Source of the DNA: a virus
Strand: one strand, 5' to 3'
Virus record (IMG/VR): IMGVR_UViG_3300045997_000112
Coordinates: 1-64,000 of that record
Length of the DNA: 64,000 bases
This document shows positions 46,291 through 54,692 of the stretch, one piece after another. Below the pieces are notes generated by a model. The model did no database searches and was not told the origin of the DNA. It was given only the letters and a program-made list of their open reading frames with translations. The translations under genes and the position numbers were made by a program. The first letter of the stretch is position 1, and each line of letters begins with the position of its first letter.

Positions 46291-46317
46291 TATGGTGGGT
46301 TGGACTAGCCCACCATA
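46291..46317 (-). promoter_or_regulatory. Leader hairpin beside ribosome site
   Basis: Perfect 9-bp repeat TATGGTGGG (46291-46299) and CCCACCATA (46309-46317) with a loop containing CTAG. On the coding strand it abuts AGGAGA and ATG 46282, so folding would affect ribosome access. No other gene in the 56-base gap. Confidence 0.4.
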
Positions 46318-46338
46318 CACCCACCTATCCCATAGGCA

Positions 46339-47499
46339 TCAGACCGCGAGCCAGTTCACCTCGACCGTCTCAGCCTGGGATCCGATGTTCTCCAGGACCA
46401 GCACGAACCCCTGCGAGGTCACCTTGCGGACCCCGGCGAGCACCGGACGGGAGTTGACCTCCTGGGTGGAACCCGGCGTGGTGAGCGTGTAGGTGAGGGA
46501 CACGGACACCGAGGCACCCACCACACCGCCGTAGTTGGCCTCGTTCGCGGTGTCGTTGGGACCGAAGGCGATGGCGTTGTAGGTCCCGGCTGCGAACCCG
46601 GCCGCCCACTCGAGTGGAAGATCCACGGTATGCGTGGTGCCCGACGCGAAGTTCTTCACCACGTTGAGCTTGGGCGTGGCTGCCGGGTTGAACGACCCGG
46701 GAAGCCCTGCCGCGACGTTGTTGTACGGCCGGAAGGTGATGGAGTCCAGCGCATGCCCGGCCGCCGAGCCGATCTTGAACGTGACCTGGAGCTTGGTGGG
46801 CTGGGCTCCCGCAGGCAGGGCGAAGCCCCCGGGAAGGAGCACGAGGCCCCTCTGGTTGCCGTTGGACGTGGAGAACTGGCCGACGAGGAAGGTGGTCTTG
46901 TCGCCCTGCCAGGTGGTCGAGGCGCTCTCCCCGTAGGGCGAGTTGCCCGAGTAGCACCGGAAGGACCCCGCCGTGGCCGTCTTCACGCTGGAGGTGGTGC
47001 CCCCAGCGGACTGACCCACAGTCTTCTGCACCGGGGAGACCAGCACCTTGGGCGGCGTGGTGAACGATCCGGCTGGGAAGGAGACGTCGATGCCCTGAGG
47101 GCCAAGGTTGGGCGCCAGGAGGCGCTCCGCCAGTACCCCGGAGACGATCGATGCATCCTTGCCCGGGGCTCCGTTGGTGCCATCCCGACCTCGAGGGATC
47201 TCGAAGGTGAGCTGCCCCGTGGCTCCGTCCCAGAGGGCCTTCGCCGGGGAGGTGGCCTCAACACTGGTGGCCGACGCCCCATTGATGGGAGTGGCGGCCG
47301 CCTTCTCCAGCGCGTCGATGCGGAGACGCAGGGAGCCCGTCTTCTCGCCCGCGATCTTGATGCCGATGTCCCGCTGTACAGCCAGGACCCAGTCGATCGC
47401 GTTCTGGTGCAGCGTGGTGTGCTGAGACGCGTCCAGCGTGGCGCTGGGAAGGAGTGCTGCCCCAGTCGGATCCAGGGCGTCGGGGAACCGGCTGGCCAT
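46339..47499 (-). CDS. Minor tail protein with short collagen-like segment, 386 aa
   Basis: ATG 47499. Helical start, Gly-X-X run (GRDGTNGAPGKD, about 102-113), then beta-rich Ser/Thr/Gly-rich sequence to the C-terminus. This composition and its place after baseplate-distal genes suggest a tail-fibre or adhesin subunit. No binding domain identified. Confidence 0.7.
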   Translation of the reverse strand: MASRFPDALDPTGAALLPSATLDASQHTTLHQNAIDWVLAVQRDIGIKIAGEKTGSLRLRIDALEKAAATPINGASATSVEATSPAKALWDGATGQLTFEIPRGRDGTNGAPGKDASIVSGVLAERLLAPNLGPQGIDVSFPAGSFTTPPKVLVSPVQKTVGQSAGGTTSSVKTATAGSFRCYSGNSPYGESASTTWQGDKTTFLVGQFSTSNGNQRGLVLLPGGFALPAGAQPTKLQVTFKIGSAAGHALDSITFRPYNNVAAGLPGSFNPAATPKLNVVKNFASGTTHTVDLPLEWAAGFAAGTYNAIAFGPNDTANEANYGGVVGASVSVSLTYTLTTPGSTQEVNSRPVLAGVRKVTSQGFVLVLENIGSQAETVEVNWLAV

Positions 47500-47502
47500 G
47501 TC

Positions 47503-47706
47503 TTACCCGCCTGCGGCTGCAGCCTTGAGGGCCGCGACGTCCGTCTTGAGGGTCTCGATCTCGGCGTTCATGGCCGCGATGTTGTCGTTGGCCTGGGTGA
47601 CCCCGGCCTTGAGCCAGACCACGTACTTGAAGTGGCCCGGCTGCCCGGCGACGGGGTCGGTACCGTCAGGGCTGCCCTTGTCCCAGGTCAGAGTGAGTGC
47701 TGCCAT
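47503..47706 (-). CDS. Small coiled-coil tail-associated protein, 67 aa
   Basis: ATG 47706 follows TAGGAGGACTCC. Short beta start, then helix IAAMNAEIETLKTDVAALKAA with heptad spacing. Probably trimeric and a partner for the neighbouring fibre gene. Confidence 0.65.
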   Translation of the reverse strand: MAALTLTWDKGSPDGTDPVAGQPGHFKYVVWLKAGVTQANDNIAAMNAEIETLKTDVAALKAAAAGG

Positions 47707-47725
47707 GGAGTCCTCCTAGATTGGA

Positions 47726-49597
47726 TCAACTGTATTCGACCTCGCCCACCCAGAGTTGGCTGAACTCCGGGTCGTCTGAGGTGATCATCTGAGCGCCCAC
47801 CCCACTGGGGAGGTAGGCCGGGAGGGTCCCGTACAGCTTGGCGATGAGGACCCGCTCGAACGAATCCAGCGAGGACTCCCCCGAGGGGTCGCGCTCCCGA
47901 GCCTCCATGGTCACGTTGGGGTCGTCCATGACCGCGGTGGTGTCATCCATGACGACCATGCCGGACACCAATGTTGAGACCCCGGTGTCCATGACGACGG
48001 CAACCGACCGAGGGTCCCGGAACGCGTAGGGGCGCCCCGTCGACAGCGAGATGCACCCCAGGCTGACGACTGCGTCCCCGGTGACATTGACGCTCCACAC
48101 CACGTACCGGCTGCCTGCCGGGGCGAGCACCGGCTCGAACAGCGCGCCATCCCAAAGGCCGTCGTGGACGGTGTCCACCGCCAGGTTCTCGCTGTACAGC
48201 GGATCTCCCTGATCATCGAGGAACCCGATGTCGGCCGAGATGGTGCACGGTGCCGAGGCGTAGTAGCGGAACCGGAACTGGTACAGCTGCCCGGGTGTGG
48301 CCTTGGCGGCGAACTCCGGGACGAACTGGCCATTGATCTTCTTGGACCCGAACCGCAGGGTCTCCCCGGAACGGGGCTGGAGTCGGTGGACCCACCCCAC
48401 CGCAGGCGACGGGAACCGGGAGTCCCACCACGGGTCGTCCACCCCGGGGATCAGCGGGGGATTGAGGAGCACGCCCATCGCGGGGCTGGAGTCGAACGAG
48501 TCCCACTCGTCGAACCACACGCCCTCGCCGTCGTAGACGTCCTCCCAGACGTCCACCCATTCATGCAGCCGGTTGATGGGCCACTGGCTCTGGAAGTTCT
48601 CCTCGTACCCCACGCACGGGATCGAGGTCCATTCCCCGCCCTCGGCCGAGACGCTGTACTCGTCTGCCGGGGTGTTGGACGGGATGTTCCACGGGTTGTC
48701 CGGGCAGGTGTCCGATCGGTCGAGGAGCAGGTTGAGCGGCCCCACCACCTGGGTGGGGAACCCGGTGACGGTCTCCACGTACCGCTCGAGCCCGGCGTAG
48801 CTGCCCTTGGCCATGGTGATCTGCCGGTAGTTGGCCAGGATGTGCTTGAGCCGGTGGCTGACCACCCGGTCGGTGAAGAACGCCTCCTCGGTGGGGCCCA
48901 TGCCGAAGGACCTCAACAATGGGAGCACCATGTTCGGGTGGATCCGCTCCGGGGTGTCCACCATGAGCTCGCCATCGGTGATGATCGTGTCCAGGACGTA
49001 CCCGACATCGGCCATGAACGAGGTCTGCGGGTTCATCATGTGCTCGCCGTAGATCATCCCGCCGGTCATGACGCCACGGGGCAGTGCGTCCATCCCGTTG
49101 ATGATGCCGCCGTAGTTGCCGGGGATGACCTTCCACCCACGCCCCCGGTAGTCCCAGGGGAGCCACTTCACGAAGTCGCCGGTGGCCGGGTCGAGCAGCG
49201 GCTCCGACACGTAGACGGACAGGTACAGGACCGTTCCTGGCGCCACGGGTCCCAAAGACGCGTCACCGGAGCGGAAGGAGAAGGTGCGCCCCGACGGCAG
49301 CTCCTCGTCCACCAGAACCGGAGTCCGGTCCTCGAAGACCAGCTTCAGGTCCCCACCCTCGTCGGTCCAGTGAGCGAACCGGTCCGGGTTGGGCGGGAAG
49401 TACGTGGAGCTCTTCAGCACCACCACGCGGGAGTTGCCCGGGTAGTCCCAGGAGATAGGGCCAACCTGAACCAGGACGTCGGCGCCGTTCAACCCCTCGG
49501 GGTCGTACCCAAGGTTGGTGATCTTGACCGCCACCTCAGGACGGACGCGGTCGCCATAGACGTCCTCGCCGTATCCGAAGTCCTGGTACTTGGCCAT
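47726..49597 (-). CDS. Tail protein I-like baseplate/tail protein, 623 aa
   Basis: ATG 49597 overlaps the upstream stop. The central segment HRLKHILANYRQITMAKGSYAGLERYVETVTG resembles the KGT-type helix of phage tail protein I. Before it lies a beta-rich domain, after it a large beta-domain of lectin or carbohydrate-binding type (FRFRYYASAP). Position after J-like and fibre genes supports a baseplate wedge or fibre connector. Confidence 0.7.
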   Translation of the reverse strand: MAKYQDFGYGEDVYGDRVRPEVAVKITNLGYDPEGLNGADVLVQVGPISWDYPGNSRVVVLKSSTYFPPNPDRFAHWTDEGGDLKLVFEDRTPVLVDEELPSGRTFSFRSGDASLGPVAPGTVLYLSVYVSEPLLDPATGDFVKWLPWDYRGRGWKVIPGNYGGIINGMDALPRGVMTGGMIYGEHMMNPQTSFMADVGYVLDTIITDGELMVDTPERIHPNMVLPLLRSFGMGPTEEAFFTDRVVSHRLKHILANYRQITMAKGSYAGLERYVETVTGFPTQVVGPLNLLLDRSDTCPDNPWNIPSNTPADEYSVSAEGGEWTSIPCVGYEENFQSQWPINRLHEWVDVWEDVYDGEGVWFDEWDSFDSSPAMGVLLNPPLIPGVDDPWWDSRFPSPAVGWVHRLQPRSGETLRFGSKKINGQFVPEFAAKATPGQLYQFRFRYYASAPCTISADIGFLDDQGDPLYSENLAVDTVHDGLWDGALFEPVLAPAGSRYVVWSVNVTGDAVVSLGCISLSTGRPYAFRDPRSVAVVMDTGVSTLVSGMVVMDDTTAVMDDPNVTMEARERDPSGESSLDSFERVLIAKLYGTLPAYLPSGVGAQMITSDDPEFSQLWVGEVEYS

Positions 49598-49598
49598 G

Positions 49599-51182
49599 TC
49601 AGGTCGCAATCTCCCCAGTGACCAGCGAGGTCATGAGCGGCTTGATGATGACGCGGCACCCGGACGCCTGGATCCACCGGAGGTTCCGCTCCGAGTACCC
49701 GGGGTCCGCAGCACGGCAGACCACCCGCAGCTGGTACTCCCGGCCTGGGGTCAGGCCGCCGACGACGTGGAAGTTCGCCGACCGGACCTGATCCACGTCC
49801 GTCTGCTCCGCCACTGCCCGGGCGCCATTGTTGACGCACCCGTGCCGATCGTTGGCAGCCAGGATGACGTTGGTGGGAGTGGCCTTCTCGAAGATCTCGT
49901 AGGACACCCAGGTGGGCCTCGAGAACGAACGGATCTCCACCGACAGCTGGATCTCGACGGCACCAGTGGCCGGACCGACGAAGTCCATGACGATCTTGCG
50001 CCGGTAGTTGACGTTGCTGTTCTCCCGATCGGACGGAGACGCGTACCGGCCCTCGGCTGCAGCGGTGTGCCCGCCCGGGTTGTACGGCGGCACCGGGATG
50101 AACATCGTGCCCCCAACGTTGTAGAGCCACGTCTTCATGCCCCGGGCGATCATCCCGCCGGAGAACTCCGCGAGCGCGGTGTCGACGACGAGGTTCTTGT
50201 TCTTCGAGGTGATGCTGCCACCCTCGAGGGTCAGCGTGGTCGGGCTGAGCCCGCCGCCATCCTTGAAGACCAGCCCGTTCGGGCGGTACTCCCCGCCCGC
50301 GTGGAAGACCAGCCCATTCTTGTCCAGGGTCAGTCCATCGAACTCGATCGGCCGGTCGAGGGTGTCCCCGTTGATGCTCTTGCAGGTGACGTTGCCCTCG
50401 GAGTCGATCAGGAACACCGTGCTGTCCGACGCGTCGGCGATGCGGAACACGTTCCGGGCCCGACCCTTGATCAGGGCGTTGTTGAGGTAGATGGTCTCGT
50501 CGGTGCCGATCACCAGGGACAGGACCGGAGCCGCCGTCCCAACCGTGAACGAGCTGCCGCCAACCCCGAGGGACCCCGGGGAGAGCAGGATCTCGTGCCC
50601 CACCCGGACGATCCCGGTCTTGGAGTCCAGGGAGATGGTGTGCTCGGAGTCGAGGACCACGGACTGCGCCGTGATCGCGCCCGAGCTCCACAGCGCCACC
50701 GCCGAGCTGGCGGACCAGTTCTTGTCCGAGGACCACCTCTTCGCATCCAGGATGGCGAGGGCAGGCTGGGCGTCCGCTGCCGACTGGAGGATGGCCACCC
50801 CACCGGTACCCGGAGGGCGGAAGTCGTTGCGAGTGGGATCCACCACCCCGGCGCCGAGGAGGGAGACGTAGTTCTGGTCCAGGTCCCTCAGGGCCGCCCG
50901 CTCAATGTTGGTGATCCGCTCGTGAAGAGAGGGCCACACGAGCGGGTCGCTGGTGCCGTCGTAGGAGATGAACAAGTTGGGCGTGCCCACCGGGTGGGCG
51001 CTCGTGCTGCCGTACCAGACCCGCTTGGCATCCTGCGGGGTCTCGTTGACGAACAGCCCGAGCGTGAACTGGGTGGCCTCGAGCTCGTACTGGAGCTTGT
51101 TGACGTGATCGGACTCGACCACCTCACCCTGAATCTTGGGCTCCCACCGGGGGAACGCACCGGGGTACAAGGAGTTGGCCAT
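49599..51182 (-). CDS. Tail fibre-like protein, 527 aa
   Basis: ATG 51182 overlaps the J-like stop. A helical start, a long repetitive beta region with Gly/Asp/Ser loops (about 130-340: LDSEHTISLDSKTGIVRVG, TLDKNGLVFHAGGEY) typical of fibre shafts, and a C-terminal jelly-roll-like end (IQLSVEIRSFSRPTWVSYE). Probably reaches the host surface. Confidence 0.7.
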   Translation of the reverse strand: MANSLYPGAFPRWEPKIQGEVVESDHVNKLQYELEATQFTLGLFVNETPQDAKRVWYGSTSAHPVGTPNLFISYDGTSDPLVWPSLHERITNIERAALRDLDQNYVSLLGAGVVDPTRNDFRPPGTGGVAILQSAADAQPALAILDAKRWSSDKNWSASSAVALWSSGAITAQSVVLDSEHTISLDSKTGIVRVGHEILLSPGSLGVGGSSFTVGTAAPVLSLVIGTDETIYLNNALIKGRARNVFRIADASDSTVFLIDSEGNVTCKSINGDTLDRPIEFDGLTLDKNGLVFHAGGEYRPNGLVFKDGGGLSPTTLTLEGGSITSKNKNLVVDTALAEFSGGMIARGMKTWLYNVGGTMFIPVPPYNPGGHTAAAEGRYASPSDRENSNVNYRRKIVMDFVGPATGAVEIQLSVEIRSFSRPTWVSYEIFEKATPTNVILAANDRHGCVNNGARAVAEQTDVDQVRSANFHVVGGLTPGREYQLRVVCRAADPGYSERNLRWIQASGCRVIIKPLMTSLVTGEIAT

Positions 51183-52660
51183 CAGAATCGAGTCCTTCCA
51201 GTGGTGACGTTCTTGGTGACCGTGACGACGACCGAGGATGGATCGGGCAGCACGGCGATCTCGTTCCGGTCGGGATCGATCTCCGCCACCGAGGACGTTC
51301 CGGTGGAGAACCCGATGACCCGGGCGAACTGGACCACCGACGTGGGAATGGCCTCACTGATCGCACGAATGATGTGGTCCGCCGACACAACCTCGCCGAA
51401 CACCCCACTCTCGTAGGAGAACTTCGCGTACAGGGCCTCCTGGACGGCAAAGGCCACGTAGTCCACATCCACCGACGGGGCGGCGATGACCTCCACCTCC
51501 ACCCCGAAGTCGAGGGTCCTGCCCGCCCGGACCACGGGCTCCACTCCCGCCAGGGCAACCTTGGTGAGGGAATCCTCTGTCACCCGGACCAGCTCCTCCA
51601 GCATCTCCGGAGACCCGTACAGGGACTGGTCCCGAGGCGCGATCCAGATGGTGGGCCGGGACCACACCGAGGACTCGCACCGCGCGTCGAGGATCCGGGA
51701 GTCGGCACGAGCGATCGCCTCGTAGTCCCCGGCCGTCACCGCGCGACGCTGGGTCTTGGTCAGGTTCACCGTGCCGGAGCGGATGGAGTCCATCGACTCC
51801 AGGTCCCGTCCACCCGATGGGGAGGACAGGGAGTGCACCGTGACGTCGGAGTACTGGGCGAGCGCCGGGTCGTCCCAGGAGACGAGGAACCGGGTGAGGT
51901 CTGCTCCTGGGGCGTTCCCAGCCGAGCCATTCGTGATCCGGTACATCACCCCGACGGTCCACCCCTTGATGGGCACCCGACCGGCCACCCCATCCCCGAA
52001 CGCGATGTACGTGGTCCCATCCGGATCCACCACCGCGCTGAACACGTAGTCCCCGGATGGGCTGTCCAGAAGTAGCTCGGTATGAGTCCAGAACTCGCGT
52101 CGGGTGGCGTCGTCGGGGTGCTGGGTGAGCACAGCGAGCGCGCCGAGGCGCCCATCCACCCCGGTGTCCTGAAGGAGGAACCGCTGGTTGCCGGTGCCAT
52201 CGGACACCCCGAGCTCGACGTAGCGGGTGTTGCCCTCCCAGGCATCCAGCACCCGGGAGTCGCCCGGCTCGAGCGTCACCTCGGACTGGAGCTCATAGGC
52301 GAGGCCACCGGACTGCGCGCCCACCATGGTGTGCTCGGCAACCGTGACGGTCTGGGTCCCATTGTTGGTGAGCTCCACCGGGCACCACGCGCTGACGGCC
52401 AGACCGGGGGAGTACCCGAACAGCCTGGCGAGGGCGTAGATGTTGCGCGGGCTGTTGGCCGTCAGGATGTTGGACTCCTGGGCCGCCCGGTCGACGTAGT
52501 AGCTCATCATGTCGCCGATGTAGGACATGCCCTCGACCAGGGAGTAGGCGAAGTCCGAGGGATCCGGGCTCCACCCGGGAACCCGGTCCTTCAGGAAGGT
52601 GATCATCTGGTTGCGGAGGGACACGTAGTCACGGTCCGTGTAGTCGAAGGGGTTACTCAT
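51182..52660 (-). CDS. Baseplate J-like (gp6-like) protein, 492 aa
   Basis: ATG 52660 (MSNPFDYTDRDYVSLRNQMI) overlaps the gp25-like stop by 8 bases. The opening YTDRDYxxLRxxMI, with SYIGDMMSYYVDRAAQESN and later AITAGDYEAIA-like VTAGDYEAIARADSRI, is the baseplate wedge J/gp6 pattern. Forms the inner wedge around the hub. Confidence 0.88.
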   Translation of the reverse strand: MSNPFDYTDRDYVSLRNQMITFLKDRVPGWSPDPSDFAYSLVEGMSYIGDMMSYYVDRAAQESNILTANSPRNIYALARLFGYSPGLAVSAWCPVELTNNGTQTVTVAEHTMVGAQSGGLAYELQSEVTLEPGDSRVLDAWEGNTRYVELGVSDGTGNQRFLLQDTGVDGRLGALAVLTQHPDDATRREFWTHTELLLDSPSGDYVFSAVVDPDGTTYIAFGDGVAGRVPIKGWTVGVMYRITNGSAGNAPGADLTRFLVSWDDPALAQYSDVTVHSLSSPSGGRDLESMDSIRSGTVNLTKTQRRAVTAGDYEAIARADSRILDARCESSVWSRPTIWIAPRDQSLYGSPEMLEELVRVTEDSLTKVALAGVEPVVRAGRTLDFGVEVEVIAAPSVDVDYVAFAVQEALYAKFSYESGVFGEVVSADHIIRAISEAIPTSVVQFARVIGFSTGTSSVAEIDPDRNEIAVLPDPSSVVVTVTKNVTTGRTRF

Positions 52661-53009
52661 GAGGACTCTCAATCCCGACCGTGGTCGTCAAGAGGCTGCT
52701 GTCCGGTGTCGTGTAGATGACCTCAACCTCGTACGTGTCCTGGACCTGGTTCACGGACACCGACTCCACCTTGATGTGCGGGAGCCACTTCTTCAGCGCC
52801 TCCCGGACGGACTCCTCGGGCTGGATCAGCGCGTTCTCGAACAATGAGGCGACGAGGTTGGTCCCGTAGTCGTCCCGCATGACCCGCTCACCCATGCGCG
52901 CACAGAGCACCTGGCTCACTCGTCCGGCCCACACCTCATCGGGAGTTCGGGCCACGACGAAGCGCCCATCAGGACCCAACTGCATGGGCCACTTCAGGTA
53001 CGTCGCCAT
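52653..53009 (-). CDS. gp25-like baseplate wedge protein, 118 aa
   Basis: ATG 53009; a longer frame is not coding-like. ARMGERVMRDDYGTNLVASLFE (about 45-66) and EALKKWLPHIKVESVSV match the GPW/gp25 lysozyme-like family. Full length. Nucleates sheath and wedge assembly. Confidence 0.92.
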   Translation of the reverse strand: MATYLKWPMQLGPDGRFVVARTPDEVWAGRVSQVLCARMGERVMRDDYGTNLVASLFENALIQPEESVREALKKWLPHIKVESVSVNQVQDTYEVEVIYTTPDSSLLTTTVGIESPHE

Positions 53010-53028
53010 GGCGCCAATCCTCTCGTAC

Positions 53029-53286
53029 TCATGGGGCCCTCGTCCCATAGAACCCGACCCACACCGGGTACGCCCGGTCCCCGCCCTCGAACATGATCCA
53101 GACCCCGTCCCCGGTGCGTACCTCAGGTCGCTTCTTCGGATCGGGGTCCGAGAAGCACGGGAACGCCCACACCGATCCCGTCCCGGTGATGAGCGGGATG
53201 CTGACCTTGAGTCGGGCCAGACCGGAGTCATCCCGAGCGTCGGTCACGACCCCTCGATACAGCCCGGTCAGCGCTGTGCTCGCCAT
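53029..53286 (-). CDS. Baseplate assembly V/spike OB-fold protein, 85 aa
   Basis: ATG 53286 (MASTALTGLYRGVVTD) overlaps the hub gene by 19 bases. Opening LYRGVVTDARD then GLARLKVSIPLI and PVWVGFYG is the OB-fold of gpV/gp5-N/VgrG-type spike proteins. Shorter than usual: no beta-helical needle follows, so it is only the OB part. Confidence 0.85.
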   Translation of the reverse strand: MASTALTGLYRGVVTDARDDSGLARLKVSIPLITGTGSVWAFPCFSDPDPKKRPEVRTGDGVWIMFEGGDRAYPVWVGFYGTRAP

Positions 53287-54425
53287 CGCGCCCCCTCCCG
53301 CCACATGGTCGCGCCCCGGACCCGCTGGGGCGGCACGTACAGGACCGGCTCGTTCTCAAGGTTGACGGCCTCCCCGAAGTCGCCCACCCGGTGAATGTTG
53401 CGCTCAGGTGCGAAGACCTCCGGGCTCAACCTCCGGAGGTCCTCGGCCCGGTGCAGCTCGAGGCTCATGTCGTAGGCGTTCTGCTCCATGTCGTACTCGT
53501 GGCAGACCGAGTTGACCAGCCACCACGGTCCCGGATCCGATCCCCGGACGAACACCGGCTTCCCGGCCGTGATCCCGATGTGCCCGGTGCCCTGAGCCTG
53601 AGCCACATGCGTGACCGTGGATCCGGACAGACGATCGACCACGTTCCCATAGGACTGGGCGACGTATCCCGGGTACCGGGAGAACATGGAGTCGCCCTCC
53701 TCCCGCTGGGTCACTCGTGCGGTGTGCGGATCTACCCCAAAGGCAATGCGGTGATCAGGAACTACCCCAAGGGCACCGGTGTTGTCCGTGGTCGGGATCT
53801 TGAACTGGCGCAGCACGAACTGGTTGGTGGAGTGTGCGGCCCCGCCCATCCACACCAGCGTCACGGCCTCCTGCCGGTACATGTCGATGATGTCCTTGAG
53901 CTGCATCGCATGGACCGTGGTCCCGGTGGTGAACAGGTACTGGCTGTACTCCTTGGCCGTCTCGGCGAGCACCTCCCACTGGGAGCGCCCACCCAAAAGC
54001 ATCTGCCGCTCGGAGTCCGGGCCCCGCACGATCGGCACCAGTCCGTTCCGGCGGATGATCTGACGCTGGCCATCCCGCACCTTGCCCGCCACAACATTGG
54101 TGGGCTCCTTGAGCGGGTAGGTGAGCCCCACCCCGACGACCCGGGTGTACGGGGCGTTCGATCCCGGCTCCTCGTAGGGCGTCACCGAGTCCACGTACCC
54201 GTGCCACCGGCGCCGCCCCTTGCGCGACGTGATCGAGACCGTCATCGGGGCGCCAGAGCGGAGGCTCTCCTGTGCGTACTTGGCGTGCCCGGCATGCCTG
54301 ACCACGAAGATCGTGTGCTTGCCGCACTCCTCCAACACCTGCAGATGGGTCGCCCCGCCCAGGAACCCGGTGGTCACTGAGGCGGGATAGCGAACCTCGC
54401 TGCGGAGATGAAGGCTGGGGATCAT
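53268..54425 (-). CDS. Baseplate hub (gp27/gpD-like) protein, 385 aa
   Basis: ATG 54425. Beta-rich N-terminal barrel (SGAPMTVSITSRKGRRRWHGYV, YVDSVTPYEEPG), helical insertion, and beta C-terminus with HIGITAGKPVFVRG and a long late strand set, as in gpD-like hubs. Forms a trimeric ring holding the spike, whose gene is next. Confidence 0.85.
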   Translation of the reverse strand: MIPSLHLRSEVRYPASVTTGFLGGATHLQVLEECGKHTIFVVRHAGHAKYAQESLRSGAPMTVSITSRKGRRRWHGYVDSVTPYEEPGSNAPYTRVVGVGLTYPLKEPTNVVAGKVRDGQRQIIRRNGLVPIVRGPDSERQMLLGGRSQWEVLAETAKEYSQYLFTTGTTVHAMQLKDIIDMYRQEAVTLVWMGGAAHSTNQFVLRQFKIPTTDNTGALGVVPDHRIAFGVDPHTARVTQREEGDSMFSRYPGYVAQSYGNVVDRLSGSTVTHVAQAQGTGHIGITAGKPVFVRGSDPGPWWLVNSVCHEYDMEQNAYDMSLELHRAEDLRRLSPEVFAPERNIHRVGDFGEAVNLENEPVLYVPPQRVRGATMWREGARWRAQR

Positions 54426-54691
54426 GTGACGATCCTCGGGATCTTGATCACGTCACCCGGCCGGATCATGGTGGGGCACCGAAGGGTGGGGTTGGCGTCG
54501 AGCACCATCCACCACTTCAGGCGTGGGATCCCCAGGGCCTGGGAGATCCAGTCGATGCGGTCCCCGGCCTTCCACCGGTACAGCAGGAAGTCTCCCTGGA
54601 TGGGGAACTCCCGATCCACGGTGTAGACCACCTCACCGTTGAGGTCAGCAGACCTGACCGCCCCGGTCACGTAGCGCGAGTTCAGGTACAT
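54422..54691 (-). CDS. LysM-domain baseplate protein, 89 aa
   Basis: ATG 54691 overlaps the upstream gene and its stop overlaps the hub start. Residues about 38-87, RWKAGDRIDWISQALGI then LDANPTLRCP and RPGDVIKIP, are a LysM domain of gpX/gp53 type. Peptidoglycan-related and common next to the hub in contractile tails. Confidence 0.88.
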   Translation of the reverse strand: MYLNSRYVTGAVRSADLNGEVVYTVDREFPIQGDFLLYRWKAGDRIDWISQALGIPRLKWWMVLDANPTLRCPTMIRPGDVIKIPRIVT

Positions 54692-54692
54692 G

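Noticed and set aside
44519-47499. Collagen-like proteins as proven substrates of the phage lysyl oxidase
   Set aside because: Both occur in the same genome, but nothing in the sequence links them; kept only as a test in the lysyl oxidase finding.
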